Positions 1 to 6,624 of a stretch of 7,159 nt of DNA are shown in pieces. This stretch comes from Verrucomicrobiales bacterium. GTDB lineage: Bacteria > Verrucomicrobiota > Verrucomicrobiia > Limisphaerales > UBA1100. The position numbers and the translations under genes are program-made. The notes below the pieces were generated by a model. The model saw only the letters and a list, made by a program, of their open reading frames with translations, ran no database searches and had not been told where the DNA came from. Every line of letters starts with the position of its first letter. The first letter of the stretch is position 1. Where the stretch lies: the NCBI GenBank assembly GCA_011523245.1, contig WTHG01000499.1, positions 1 to 7,159 on the forward strand, in the 5' to 3' direction.

Positions 1-252
1 ATCCCAGATGGAGAAAATGTAATTGTGCGCCTTAGGATGCGCTTGAATGCCCGCATACCCCGCCGCGCGGCCGCGCCAGCCGAGGGTTTCGTAGTAGGTG
101 TACATCGCCTCCCCCGCCTTGGGCACGCGCACTTCGTTGATCAAAATATCGCCGGGAAAGTTGTCATCAAACACCAGATGCGATGACGGCGCAGCGTTTT
201 GGCCGGCCTGCAAACTAAAGCCGAGCACAATTAGGAAGGCAGCAAATTTCAC
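1..252 (-). CDS. Secreted DUF3472 domain protein, N-terminal part (runs off the left edge)
   Basis: The first 84 codons are present and the rest lies beyond the left edge. Residues 1-16 form a short signal peptide (KFAAFLIVLGFSLQAG), so the product is probably secreted or periplasmic. From about residue 37 the segments INEVRVP, MYTYYETLGW, AGYAGIQ and YIFSIWD match the opening of the DUF3472 family, where an N-terminal beta-rich region carries a conserved Y.GIQ...FS.WD pattern. DUF3472 has no assigned reaction; it is common in secreted proteins of PVC bacteria and Bacteroidota, often near carbohydrate genes. The start must be the GTG at 252: an in-frame TAG lies at 264-262, and a later start would destroy the signal peptide. 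No Shine-Dalgarno sequence is visible. The gene diverges from the oxidoreductase gene. The family call comes from motif memory, so the domain is likely but not certain. Confidence 0.8.
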   Translation of the reverse strand, partial: MKFAAFLIVLGFSLQAGQNAAPSSHLVFDDNFPGDILINEVRVPKAGEAMYTYYETLGWRGRAAGYAGIQAHPKAHNYIFSIWD

Positions 253-258
253 ACAACC

Positions 259-287
259 AGTCTAGGCAGCAGATTTGGGCATGTCAA
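259..287 (-). promoter_or_regulatory. Possible sigma70-type promoter for the DUF3472 gene
   Basis: On the minus strand a perfect TTGACA (287-282) is followed by exactly 17 bases and then TAGACT (264-259), which matches four of six bases of TATAAT. Transcription would start about seven bases further on, at or next to the GTG start codon at 252, implying a leaderless message. The match is good, but a chance hit cannot be excluded, and promoter consensus in this bacterial group is not well known to me. Confidence 0.35.
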
Positions 288-339
288 AGCAGGCGGTTGA
301 GGATTGAATGAACGGCGGATTTTTGGATGATACCCGCAC

Positions 340-2622
340 ATGGCGGAAGCCCCAATACCGGCCGCGGAAAATCCCGAGGAATTGACCGAACTGCAACGGA
401 GCACGCCGGCGCAGTCCGCCGCGGGCCTGCCGGCGGTGACCAGCTCCATGAAGCACGCACTGCGGGAATCGGGTGCCGGTCGCGCGCTGAAGTCCTGGCT
501 GGGCCTGAACCAGAAGGACGGCTTCGATTGCCCCAGCTGCGCCTGGCCAGATCCCGATGGACATCGGGCCACCACGGAGTTTTGTGAGAACGGCGCCAAG
601 GCGCTGGCCTCCGAAGCCGCCAATCGTAACCGGTGCGACGCCGCGTTTTTTAAAGCCCATTCAGTCGCCGAGCTGGCCGCACAAACCGATCACTGGCACG
701 AACTGCAGGGCCGACTCACCGAACCGATGGTCTTGCGCAAAGGCGCCACGCATTATGAACCGATTGCCTGGGACGACGCCTTCAGTTTGATCGCCGAGGA
801 ACTTCACGCACTGTCGTCACCCAATGAAGCGATCTTTTACACATCCGGCCGCACGGTGAATGAGGCCGCTTATCTGTACCAACTCATGGCCCGACGGTTT
901 GGCACTAACAACCTGCCTGACTGCTCGAACATGTGCCACGAATCTAGTGGTGCAGCGCTCAAATCTACCATCGGCATCAGCAAAGGCACCGTGAGCCTGC
1001 AGGACTTTGAACAAACCGAATCTATTTTTATCTTCGGCCAAAACCCCGGCACCAACCACCCGCGCATGCTCAGCTCGCTACAGGCCGCCAAACGCAACGG
1101 CGCCAAGATCGTAGCGGTGAACCCCATGAAAGAAGCTGGCCTGCTGGGGTTTGCACATCCACAGGAAGTACGCGGCATGCTCGGCATGGCCACGCCGTTG
1201 GCCGATCAATATCTGCAGGTGAAAATTAATGGCGACATGGCACTGCTCAAGGGCATGCAAAAAGCGCTTCTCGCCGCCGAAACGGAGGCACCCGGCACGG
1301 TACTGGATCAGAAGTTCATCGATCAACACACCACCGGTTTCACCGAATGGCGGGCCGCGCTTGAGGCCGTGGAGTGGGATGACCTCACAACACAGAGCGG
1401 CCTATCCCGCGAGGAAATCGAAGCCGCCGCCAACACCTATCGTCAAGCCCGATCGGTGATCTCCTGCTGGGCCATGGGTCTGACTCAACACACCACCGCA
1501 GTAGCCTGTATTCAGGAAGTGGTGAATCTCCACCTTCTGCGCGGCAACATCGGCCAACCTGGTGCCGGACTTTTACCCGTACGTGGGCACAGCAATGTGC
1601 AAGGCGACCGCACCATGGGCATCACCACCAACGCTCCGCCGTCATTTCTGGAAGCGCTGAGCCGGGAGTTTCGTTTTAATCCGCCCACCAAACCCGGGTT
1701 GGACGTAGTGCAATCCATCCACGCCATGCGCGCTGGCCAAGCCAAGGTGTTCGTTGCACTCGGCGGCAACTTCCTCTCGGCCACCCCGGATGTGAAGGCA
1801 GTCGCCGAAGGTCTGAGCCGCTGCCGGTTAACCGTGCAGGTGTCCACCAAACTCAATCGCAGCCACCTGATCACCGGCCAACAGGCGCTAATCCTACCCT
1901 GCCTCGGCCGCAGTGAACGGGATGGCGACCAGTTTGTGACCGTGGAAAACTCCATGGGCATCGTGCACGCCTCGTACGGCAAACTGGAACCCATCAGCCA
2001 AACCGTGCGTAGTGAACCCGCCATTGTCGCCGGCGTTGCGCGGGCTGTTCTGAATGAAGATGACACTCCTTGGGCTGAGTTCGCCGAGGACTACACCCTG
2101 ATCCGCCAACGCATCGAGAAGACCATTGCCGGTTTTGATCATTTTGAACAACGCGTCACCGAGCCCGGCGGGTTTTATCTGCCCAACAATGCCAAGGAAC
2201 GCCGATTTGCTCAGAATGACAAGGCACCTTTTAGCATTCATCCGCTGGAGCCTATGAAGCTTGCGGACGATCAATTGTTACTCATGACCATTCGGAGCCA
2301 TGACCAATTCAACACCACCATCTACGGCATGGACGACCGGTACCGTGGCATTCGAGGCGAACGCCGAGTGGTGTTCCTCAATCGTGAGGACATGACCGCA
2401 CGCGGCCTGGAACCCGAGCAGCCCGTAAACCTCATAAGCCATTGGCAAGGCGAAACCCGCGAAGCCAAGCTCTTCCTCGCCCTGCCCTACGATCTACCTC
2501 GCGGCTGTGCGGCCGCCTATTTCCCCGAGACCAACGTCCTCGTGCCGCTCAACAGCACGGCCCGCATCAGCAACACACCCACCTCCAAATCCATCATCAT
2601 CACAGTGGAAGCGGCCAATTGA
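340..2622 (+). CDS. FdhF/YdeP-family molybdopterin oxidoreductase (formate dehydrogenase H-like alpha subunit)
   Basis: The product is 760 residues, the full length of the FdhF/YdeP family (E. coli YdeP is almost the same size). It should bind a bis-molybdopterin guanine dinucleotide cofactor with Mo or W, and an Fe-S cluster. Near the N terminus are C64-P-S-C67 and C82 in FCENGAKA. The usual fourth cluster cysteine is not evident, as in YdeP-type members. C199 in NMCHESSG sits where FdhH has its metal-binding selenocysteine. Cofactor-binding segments follow: GQNPGTNHPRM (233-243), LLRGNIGQPGAG (399-410), RGHSNVQGDR (415-424) and GGNFLSATPD (475-484). Residues about 645-757 form the dinucleotide-binding C-terminal domain (RSHDQFNTTIYG). 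There is no Tat signal, so the protein is probably cytoplasmic. The ATG at 340 is the first start after an in-frame TGA at 328; no strong ribosome site precedes it. Some relatives oxidise formate and YdeP is linked to acid resistance, so the substrate is uncertain. No fdhD or partner subunit lies in the window. Confidence 0.94.
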   Translation: MAEAPIPAAENPEELTELQRSTPAQSAAGLPAVTSSMKHALRESGAGRALKSWLGLNQKDGFDCPSCAWPDPDGHRATTEFCENGAKALASEAANRNRCDAAFFKAHSVAELAAQTDHWHELQGRLTEPMVLRKGATHYEPIAWDDAFSLIAEELHALSSPNEAIFYTSGRTVNEAAYLYQLMARRFGTNNLPDCSNMCHESSGAALKSTIGISKGTVSLQDFEQTESIFIFGQNPGTNHPRMLSSLQAAKRNGAKIVAVNPMKEAGLLGFAHPQEVRGMLGMATPLADQYLQVKINGDMALLKGMQKALLAAETEAPGTVLDQKFIDQHTTGFTEWRAALEAVEWDDLTTQSGLSREEIEAAANTYRQARSVISCWAMGLTQHTTAVACIQEVVNLHLLRGNIGQPGAGLLPVRGHSNVQGDRTMGITTNAPPSFLEALSREFRFNPPTKPGLDVVQSIHAMRAGQAKVFVALGGNFLSATPDVKAVAEGLSRCRLTVQVSTKLNRSHLITGQQALILPCLGRSERDGDQFVTVENSMGIVHASYGKLEPISQTVRSEPAIVAGVARAVLNEDDTPWAEFAEDYTLIRQRIEKTIAGFDHFEQRVTEPGGFYLPNNAKERRFAQNDKAPFSIHPLEPMKLADDQLLLMTIRSHDQFNTTIYGMDDRYRGIRGERRVVFLNREDMTARGLEPEQPVNLISHWQGETREAKLFLALPYDLPRGCAAAYFPETNVLVPLNSTARISNTPTSKSIIITVEAAN

Positions 2623-2730
2623 CTTGCCTCCGGCGCCCTCAAGCTCTGTCTCTGCTCGACCTTGACCTCTAGGGATTTGCGCTCATGCAGACCACGGGCA
2701 ACGCGACCTGAAATTCGCCAACGAATCAAA

Positions 2731-2760
2731 TAAAAAAGGGACGAGGTAGAACTCGTCCCT
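2731..2760 (-). terminator. Rho-independent terminator of the DUF1080-ThuA-PhoD operon
   Basis: A perfect 9-bp stem (2737-2745 with 2752-2760, AGGGACGAG and CTCGTCCCT) closes a 6-base loop. Read on the minus strand it is followed at once by TTTTTTATTTG, the classical U-tract. It begins about 22 bases after the TAA stop of the phosphatase gene at 2784-2782. On the plus strand the hairpin has no U-tract behind it, so it is best suited to the minus-strand operon. It may still slow the converging oxidoreductase transcript, for which no terminator of its own is visible in 2623-2736. Confidence 0.92.
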
Positions 2761-2761
2761 C

Positions 2762-2776
2762 CCGGAATTATTCCGG
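2762..2776. repeat. Small perfect hairpin between the phosphatase stop codon and the terminator
   Basis: CCGGAA (2762-2767) and TTCCGG (2771-2776) form a 6-bp stem with a 3-base loop. It sits directly against the main terminator stem and 5 bases from the stop codon of the phosphatase gene. It has no U-tract of its own. It may help termination or protect the 3' end of the mRNA, or block read-through from the converging gene; these roles are inferred from position only. Confidence 0.5.
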
Positions 2777-2781
2777 ATCAA

Positions 2782-4743
2782 TTACACAGCCACTTTCATG
2801 GAACCGGCTGCTTTTTTTGACTTGGGCTCGAGGTCCTTCAGTGTAACCCGATCTGGTTTTTGCCGGCCGATTTTCACCGTGTGCTTACCCTTACTATAGA
2901 CGCGTGGCTGGAATGTCGCGGCCTTGGCGCGCGTTGTGTAGAGCACTTCGCCGGTCGCGTCTTCAATGACCTGCACCACCGGGCGCACGCCCTTGGCAAA
3001 TTGCAGCTCAGGTAGCCAGCCGGCGACCTCGCGGCCGTCGTTAGCGTCCTGATCCACTGTGATCGGCCAGCCGGGAAATTGCGCCTTATCGCCCTGGCTC
3101 ACATCACAGAAGCGAGGCCAGCACTCGAAGGTGATTTGCCGTGTCTTCTTGTTGAACCGCGCGAGGCCGTAGCCATCGGCACGTTTCTTCTCATCATTGC
3201 GATCCTCCGGGTTGGCATAGGCCATCATGGAGATCTTGTTACCAAGACCGTCCTTAAAATCGCCGGTCCACGGCAGCGGGCTATTAGGCACAGGATTGGG
3301 CCCCGCCTTCTCGTCGAGCGGATGCCACCAGCGCCCATAAATGGTGTTCACCAAGGCCGGACCAGTGAAGCCGTACGGACCATCGCCGTGTTCCTCGATG
3401 CCGTGTTTCACGGTCACAGCGAGATGTTGGTCACCACACAAGTGGACGGCCCAGGCGCGCCGGATTAACTTGAGCGCATTGCGGCTGGGTGTCTGCGGCC
3501 AGCCGTTGCAATCCAAGTCCGCCAATAACCGACGATCCCGACCGCCGTGCATGTGCACCGCGCCACAAAAGGCGGTTTGCGAAAGGACGCCTTTCATCTC
3601 GGCATTTGTCCAGTTTGCTGACCAGTCGGCGAGAAATTTTTCCTGACGCGGTCCCAGCAACTGCAGCCCGGGCAAATCGATCTTGTTGGGATCGTACTTA
3701 GGATCATTGATATGATCGGGACGTGGCCCCATTTTTGGAATCTTGCCGGCAGGGCCGGTCTTGAACTTGCGATCCTCCAGAATCGCAAAGTCCACGCCGC
3801 CAACATTCAGGCTCGTGAAGTACACGCCAATGCCGCGATTGACCGGCTTGGGATCCGCTGGATCGGGCAGACACGATGTCTGCTGACGTTGCACCTGATT
3901 CACATACTTCACCGGAAACTTGTAACCGCCATCCGCATCGCCGGGGATAGTAGACCGCTTGCCGCTTTCGCCCCACACGTTCCCGTGACCCACATCATGG
4001 TCGTCTGGGATACAGATCGTCGGGCGGTCTCGGATTATGTCGCGGTACTGCATGCCAAACTCAATCCAACCTGTGGTGTTCTCGGTGTGACGGTAATGTT
4101 GATCACCCCCGAAGAACAACAAGTCCGGATTGTGGTGTCTAATATTCTCAACAATCTCCTTGCGCGGCCCCGTTGTGCGGCTGGAGTTACATGAAAGATT
4201 CGCAACAACAATCTCGTCCTGATCCTTTGGATCCTTGCGGATGAGCCCATCGAACTTGGCCTTCTCGCCGTGGCACACGCGGTATTTCACATCGTGCGAA
4301 TCATCCCAATTCTCGATTCGGAAATGCGCGTCCCAGCCCGGGTAATGAACTTCCGCCTTAGCCGCCACACTCCATTTTTGGCCGGGCAACATCAGTTCCA
4401 AACGCGCCTCACGTTTTTCGCCAGGCATGAGGGGAAACAACTGCGCGGAGAGTTTAAGTACGCCATTTTGTTGTGTATACATGGCGAACGCCACCACCTG
4501 ATCGCGCGGCACATTCATACTCGGCGGCGCGCCCTTGCGACCTTTCGGAGCCGGCTTACCATTGTTGCCCGGACGCGTCCACCACTCGCCGGTGGTCAGG
4601 GATTCCAGCCGCGGAAAGTCCGGCCCGAACGGCTGGGCGGCCTCCTCTGCCTTCAGGAATTCCTTGGATATCACCAATGCCCCGGCACTGGCCGCGGCAG
4701 TTGCCTTGATCGCCGTGCGGCGATTCATTTTTGGTTCACTCAT
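2782..4743 (-). CDS. Tat-exported PhoD-type metallophosphatase (alkaline phosphatase D-like)
   Basis: This 653-residue protein opens with a twin-arginine signal (NRRTAIKA, residues 7-14, then the nonpolar stretch ATAAASAGALVIS), so it should be folded with its metals and exported to the periplasm. Residues about 75-165 look like the beta-rich N-terminal domain of PhoD proteins. The metallophosphoesterase core follows: SCNSS (184-188), LLFFGGDQHY with D214 and H216, IPDDHDVGHGN with D247, D248, H249 and D250, and HLCGDQH with D438 and H440. These are the usual metal ligands of the PhoD fold, whose members cleave phosphomonoesters or diesters with Ca, Fe or similar metals. The last 80 residues look like an added beta domain with a Lys-rich tail. 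The start is either ATG 4743 or M6 at 4728; both keep the Tat motif. It lies 9 bp after the ThuA-like gene and is the last gene of the operon. The class is firm; the substrate is unknown and could be a phosphorylated glycan or lipid. Confidence 0.88.
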   Translation of the reverse strand: MSEPKMNRRTAIKATAAASAGALVISKEFLKAEEAAQPFGPDFPRLESLTTGEWWTRPGNNGKPAPKGRKGAPPSMNVPRDQVVAFAMYTQQNGVLKLSAQLFPLMPGEKREARLELMLPGQKWSVAAKAEVHYPGWDAHFRIENWDDSHDVKYRVCHGEKAKFDGLIRKDPKDQDEIVVANLSCNSSRTTGPRKEIVENIRHHNPDLLFFGGDQHYRHTENTTGWIEFGMQYRDIIRDRPTICIPDDHDVGHGNVWGESGKRSTIPGDADGGYKFPVKYVNQVQRQQTSCLPDPADPKPVNRGIGVYFTSLNVGGVDFAILEDRKFKTGPAGKIPKMGPRPDHINDPKYDPNKIDLPGLQLLGPRQEKFLADWSANWTNAEMKGVLSQTAFCGAVHMHGGRDRRLLADLDCNGWPQTPSRNALKLIRRAWAVHLCGDQHLAVTVKHGIEEHGDGPYGFTGPALVNTIYGRWWHPLDEKAGPNPVPNSPLPWTGDFKDGLGNKISMMAYANPEDRNDEKKRADGYGLARFNKKTRQITFECWPRFCDVSQGDKAQFPGWPITVDQDANDGREVAGWLPELQFAKGVRPVVQVIEDATGEVLYTTRAKAATFQPRVYSKGKHTVKIGRQKPDRVTLKDLEPKSKKAAGSMKVAV

Positions 4744-4752
4744 TTTGTTAAA

Positions 4753-5805
4753 CTAGTTGCGTTTTACAGTGCGCTTTGGCTTGTGCTTTTCACCCTTAGG
4801 CATGATGGGACTTTCCCAGCCGGCGAGGTCGGCAGGCTTCACGTTTTGCGCTTCACCATTGAATGAAAACGGCGTGGGTTGGTACGGGCCAACGAAATCG
4901 ACATTCATGTCCGCCTTAATTTCCTCCTCCATACCCATGCACCAGAAGACGCCATTGATGATGCAGCGGCGTACGCCTTCGCTGATGATATCTTCCGAAC
5001 CACCCTGTGTGCTTGCAAACACGCGGCCTTTCTTGCCCTTAGCCGAGGTGTATTCGCGCACCCAAATGCTCGGACTGGGCGGCTTGTCGGCCAACGGTTT
5101 ACCATCAGGTTTCATGGAATCGAGCACCTGGTTTTTGCCGAGGACCACCGAGCCTTCAATCGGCACCGCGCTGTAGGCACCGGCTAATGCGTGCATATCT
5201 TTAACGCCGCGCATCACCGGATGCTTCTTATGTTCCGGCACCACAAACATGCGTGTGCTGAACTTGTGATTTTTTCCGTAATGGCCTGCTCCTTCGCGCG
5301 GTCGCCATGTTTCACCGAGTACCTGACGTCCAAAACCCCAGTCATACTTCTCGTCGCGCGAATTGAAGTTGTAATAGGCGTATTTGCCCTTTAGGCCGTT
5401 AAAAGCATGCGTGGTGGTGCGCAAACCAAGCACGGGACCACCGCGATCGAGGTACGCGGTGAATTGCTTCATCCATGCATCGCTCGGTGCCAGGAAACGC
5501 AGGAAGAGAAACATCATGTCCGCATCCTTGAGTGCCTCGATGCCGGGGACATTCGAGGAGCCCGCCTTGATGTGACCGTTTTCATCGAGCCCAAAGAGCA
5601 CGGTGCACTTGAAGCCATAGCGCTTGGCCAGGATGCGCGCGATGGCCGGGCAGGTTTCCTCGCCGCGATACTCGTGGTCGCTAGCGATGAAGACGATGTG
5701 TTTGCCCTTACCGGGCCCTTCAGTGCCCTCATAGACCAGCGGTCCAGCCACGGCAAAGGCGGCCAAATGCAGGAAGAGAGCGAGTACGATATGGATGGTT
5801 TTCAT
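4753..5805 (-). CDS. Secreted ThuA-like domain protein
   Basis: The 350-residue product starts with a Sec signal peptide (IHIVLALFLHLAAFAVA, cleavage near residue 20). Residues about 34-295 fit the ThuA-like family, a glutamine amidotransferase-like fold: HIVFIASDHEYRGEE (36-50), YGFKCTVLFG (63-72), DADMMFLFLRF (94-104), GGPVLGLRTTTHAF (122-135), HPVMRGV (195-201) and GRVFASTQGGSEDI (260-273). ThuA was named from trehalose use in Sinorhizobium, where it works with the dehydrogenase ThuB on oxidised disaccharides. Secreted ThuA-like proteins are very numerous in PVC bacteria and most are uncharacterised. The C terminus is a short basic tail (KHKPKRTVKRN). ATG 5805 is chosen because it begins the signal peptide; it is preceded by TTTAAAAA rather than a Shine-Dalgarno site. 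It follows the DUF1080 gene by 13 bp and precedes the phosphatase gene by 9 bp, so the three probably share one mRNA. Confidence 0.9.
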   Translation of the reverse strand: MKTIHIVLALFLHLAAFAVAGPLVYEGTEGPGKGKHIVFIASDHEYRGEETCPAIARILAKRYGFKCTVLFGLDENGHIKAGSSNVPGIEALKDADMMFLFLRFLAPSDAWMKQFTAYLDRGGPVLGLRTTTHAFNGLKGKYAYYNFNSRDEKYDWGFGRQVLGETWRPREGAGHYGKNHKFSTRMFVVPEHKKHPVMRGVKDMHALAGAYSAVPIEGSVVLGKNQVLDSMKPDGKPLADKPPSPSIWVREYTSAKGKKGRVFASTQGGSEDIISEGVRRCIINGVFWCMGMEEEIKADMNVDFVGPYQPTPFSFNGEAQNVKPADLAGWESPIMPKGEKHKPKRTVKRN

Positions 5806-5810
5806 TTTTT

Positions 5811-5829
5811 AAATCAGATTATTTGATTT
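5811..5829. repeat. AT-rich inverted repeat at the DUF1080/ThuA gene junction
   Basis: AAATCA (5811-5816) and TGATTT (5824-5829) are perfect inverted copies around a 7-base loop. They span the TAA stop of the DUF1080 gene (5821-5819) and end 5 bases from the ThuA start codon. The stem is short and AT-rich, so it would be weak in RNA. It could mark a processing or translation-coupling site, or be chance. Confidence 0.25.
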
Positions 5830-6418
5830 GGAGAATGCCGAGCTTGCGGTAGTCGATCGCCATGTTGCGGTTGCCGTGCAGTTGAATGCCGATGGGGCCT
5901 TCCGGGATGGCCGAGTTGCTCTTGTAGGTCATCACCTTCTCGCCCTGCAACCACACGGTGTATTCCTTGCCGATGGCCTGAATGCGCATGTGGTTCCATT
6001 CCTTTGCCTTCAGCAGCTTCTTGATATTCTTGGCTTCCACCGGATAGCCCTTGCCGGGGATGTAGGGCGAGCAGGTCATATCGCGCTTGAGCGAACCGCT
6101 GATGCCGATCTGGATCTGGTCTTTGTTGCGCACGTGCACGCCGCTGTCCACCACGCCTTCACCAAAGCGGAACTCCAGCTCCATCATGAAATTGCCGTAC
6201 GCCTTTTCCGTCCATAGCACTGAGCCCTTCTTCTTCGGGCCACTTTGAATTTTCAAGACGCCATCAACCGCCTTATACCAGCCGGCCGCGTCATTGCCCG
6301 CGGGCACCTTCCAGCCGGAAAGATCCTTGCCGTTAAACAGCGGTTTCAAAACCGGCTCCGCAAAAGCCCCGCCGGCCAACCCGGCCCACAACAACACACC
6401 CAAAAGCTTGGAGTACAT
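5819..6418 (-). CDS. Secreted DUF1080 / 3-keto-disaccharide hydrolase-like protein
   Basis: The 199-residue product is a single-domain member of the DUF1080 family (3-keto-disaccharide hydrolase, concanavalin-like beta-sandwich), of typical length. A Sec signal peptide covers residues 1-20 (YSKLLGVLLWAGLAGGAFA, then EPVL). Family marks follow: PLFNGKDLSGWK (26-37), VDGVLKI (51-57), YGNFMMELEFRF (74-85), DSGVHVR (91-97), WNHMRIQAIG (141-150), VWLQGEKV (155-162) and GPIGIQLHG (174-182). Some members hydrolyse 3-keto-glycosides made by a sugar dehydrogenase, and many are uncharacterised. The frame stays open upstream to 6673, but ATG 6418 is the start because it begins the signal peptide and the extension is low-complexity non-coding-looking sequence over the divergent promoter region. 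It is the first gene of the operon leading into the ThuA-like and phosphatase genes. No Gfo/Idh dehydrogenase that would make a keto substrate is in the window. Confidence 0.92.
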   Translation of the reverse strand: MYSKLLGVLLWAGLAGGAFAEPVLKPLFNGKDLSGWKVPAGNDAAGWYKAVDGVLKIQSGPKKKGSVLWTEKAYGNFMMELEFRFGEGVVDSGVHVRNKDQIQIGISGSLKRDMTCSPYIPGKGYPVEAKNIKKLLKAKEWNHMRIQAIGKEYTVWLQGEKVMTYKSNSAIPEGPIGIQLHGNRNMAIDYRKLGILQIK

Positions 6419-6624
6419 GCGCGCAGTGTGCCCGATCCGGTCCGTGAAGCAAGGCTTCTTCGCCCCCCTAACCTTACCAAACCCCCTCGCCTGCACGCCG
6501 CAGTTCGAAAACTCAACGCCCAGCGCGAAGTCAAGACGCCCAAGCACCCATGAATTTTGATGCGCTTTATCCGATGATTGACAAACCAAAAGCCATCCCG
6601 AACGGTGCGGCCTATCCAAATAAA
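6419..6624. promoter_or_regulatory. Divergent intergenic region between the operon and the sulfatase gene
   Basis: These 206 bp separate two genes read away from each other, so promoters for both must lie here or overlap the gene starts. I could not assign either one. A TTGACT on the minus strand (6534-6529) has only TTTTCG at the right distance, and a TTGACA on the plus strand (6578-6583) has no -10 partner. A short GAAGC/GCTTC inverted repeat occurs around 6446-6458. No RNA gene or small gene is seen. Confidence 0.45.

Noticed and set aside
1512..2066. 184-codon minus-strand open frame inside the oxidoreductase gene
   Set aside because: Antisense shadow of conserved molybdopterin-binding sequence; no signal, domain or ribosome site.
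2623..2736. A possible tRNA, small RNA or small gene after the oxidoreductase
   Set aside because: No cloverleaf pairing, no convincing promoter and no open frame with recognisable features.
3712..4866. Long plus-strand open frames (about 160 and 198 codons) opposite the phosphatase and ThuA-like genes
   Set aside because: They lie antisense to genes with clear family motifs, show no recognisable domain, and are expected by chance in GC-rich coding DNA.
6550..6624. Longer sulfatase starting at ATG 6550 or 6574
   Set aside because: It would add a polar stretch before the signal peptide; ATG 6625/6628 places the signal peptide at the N terminus.
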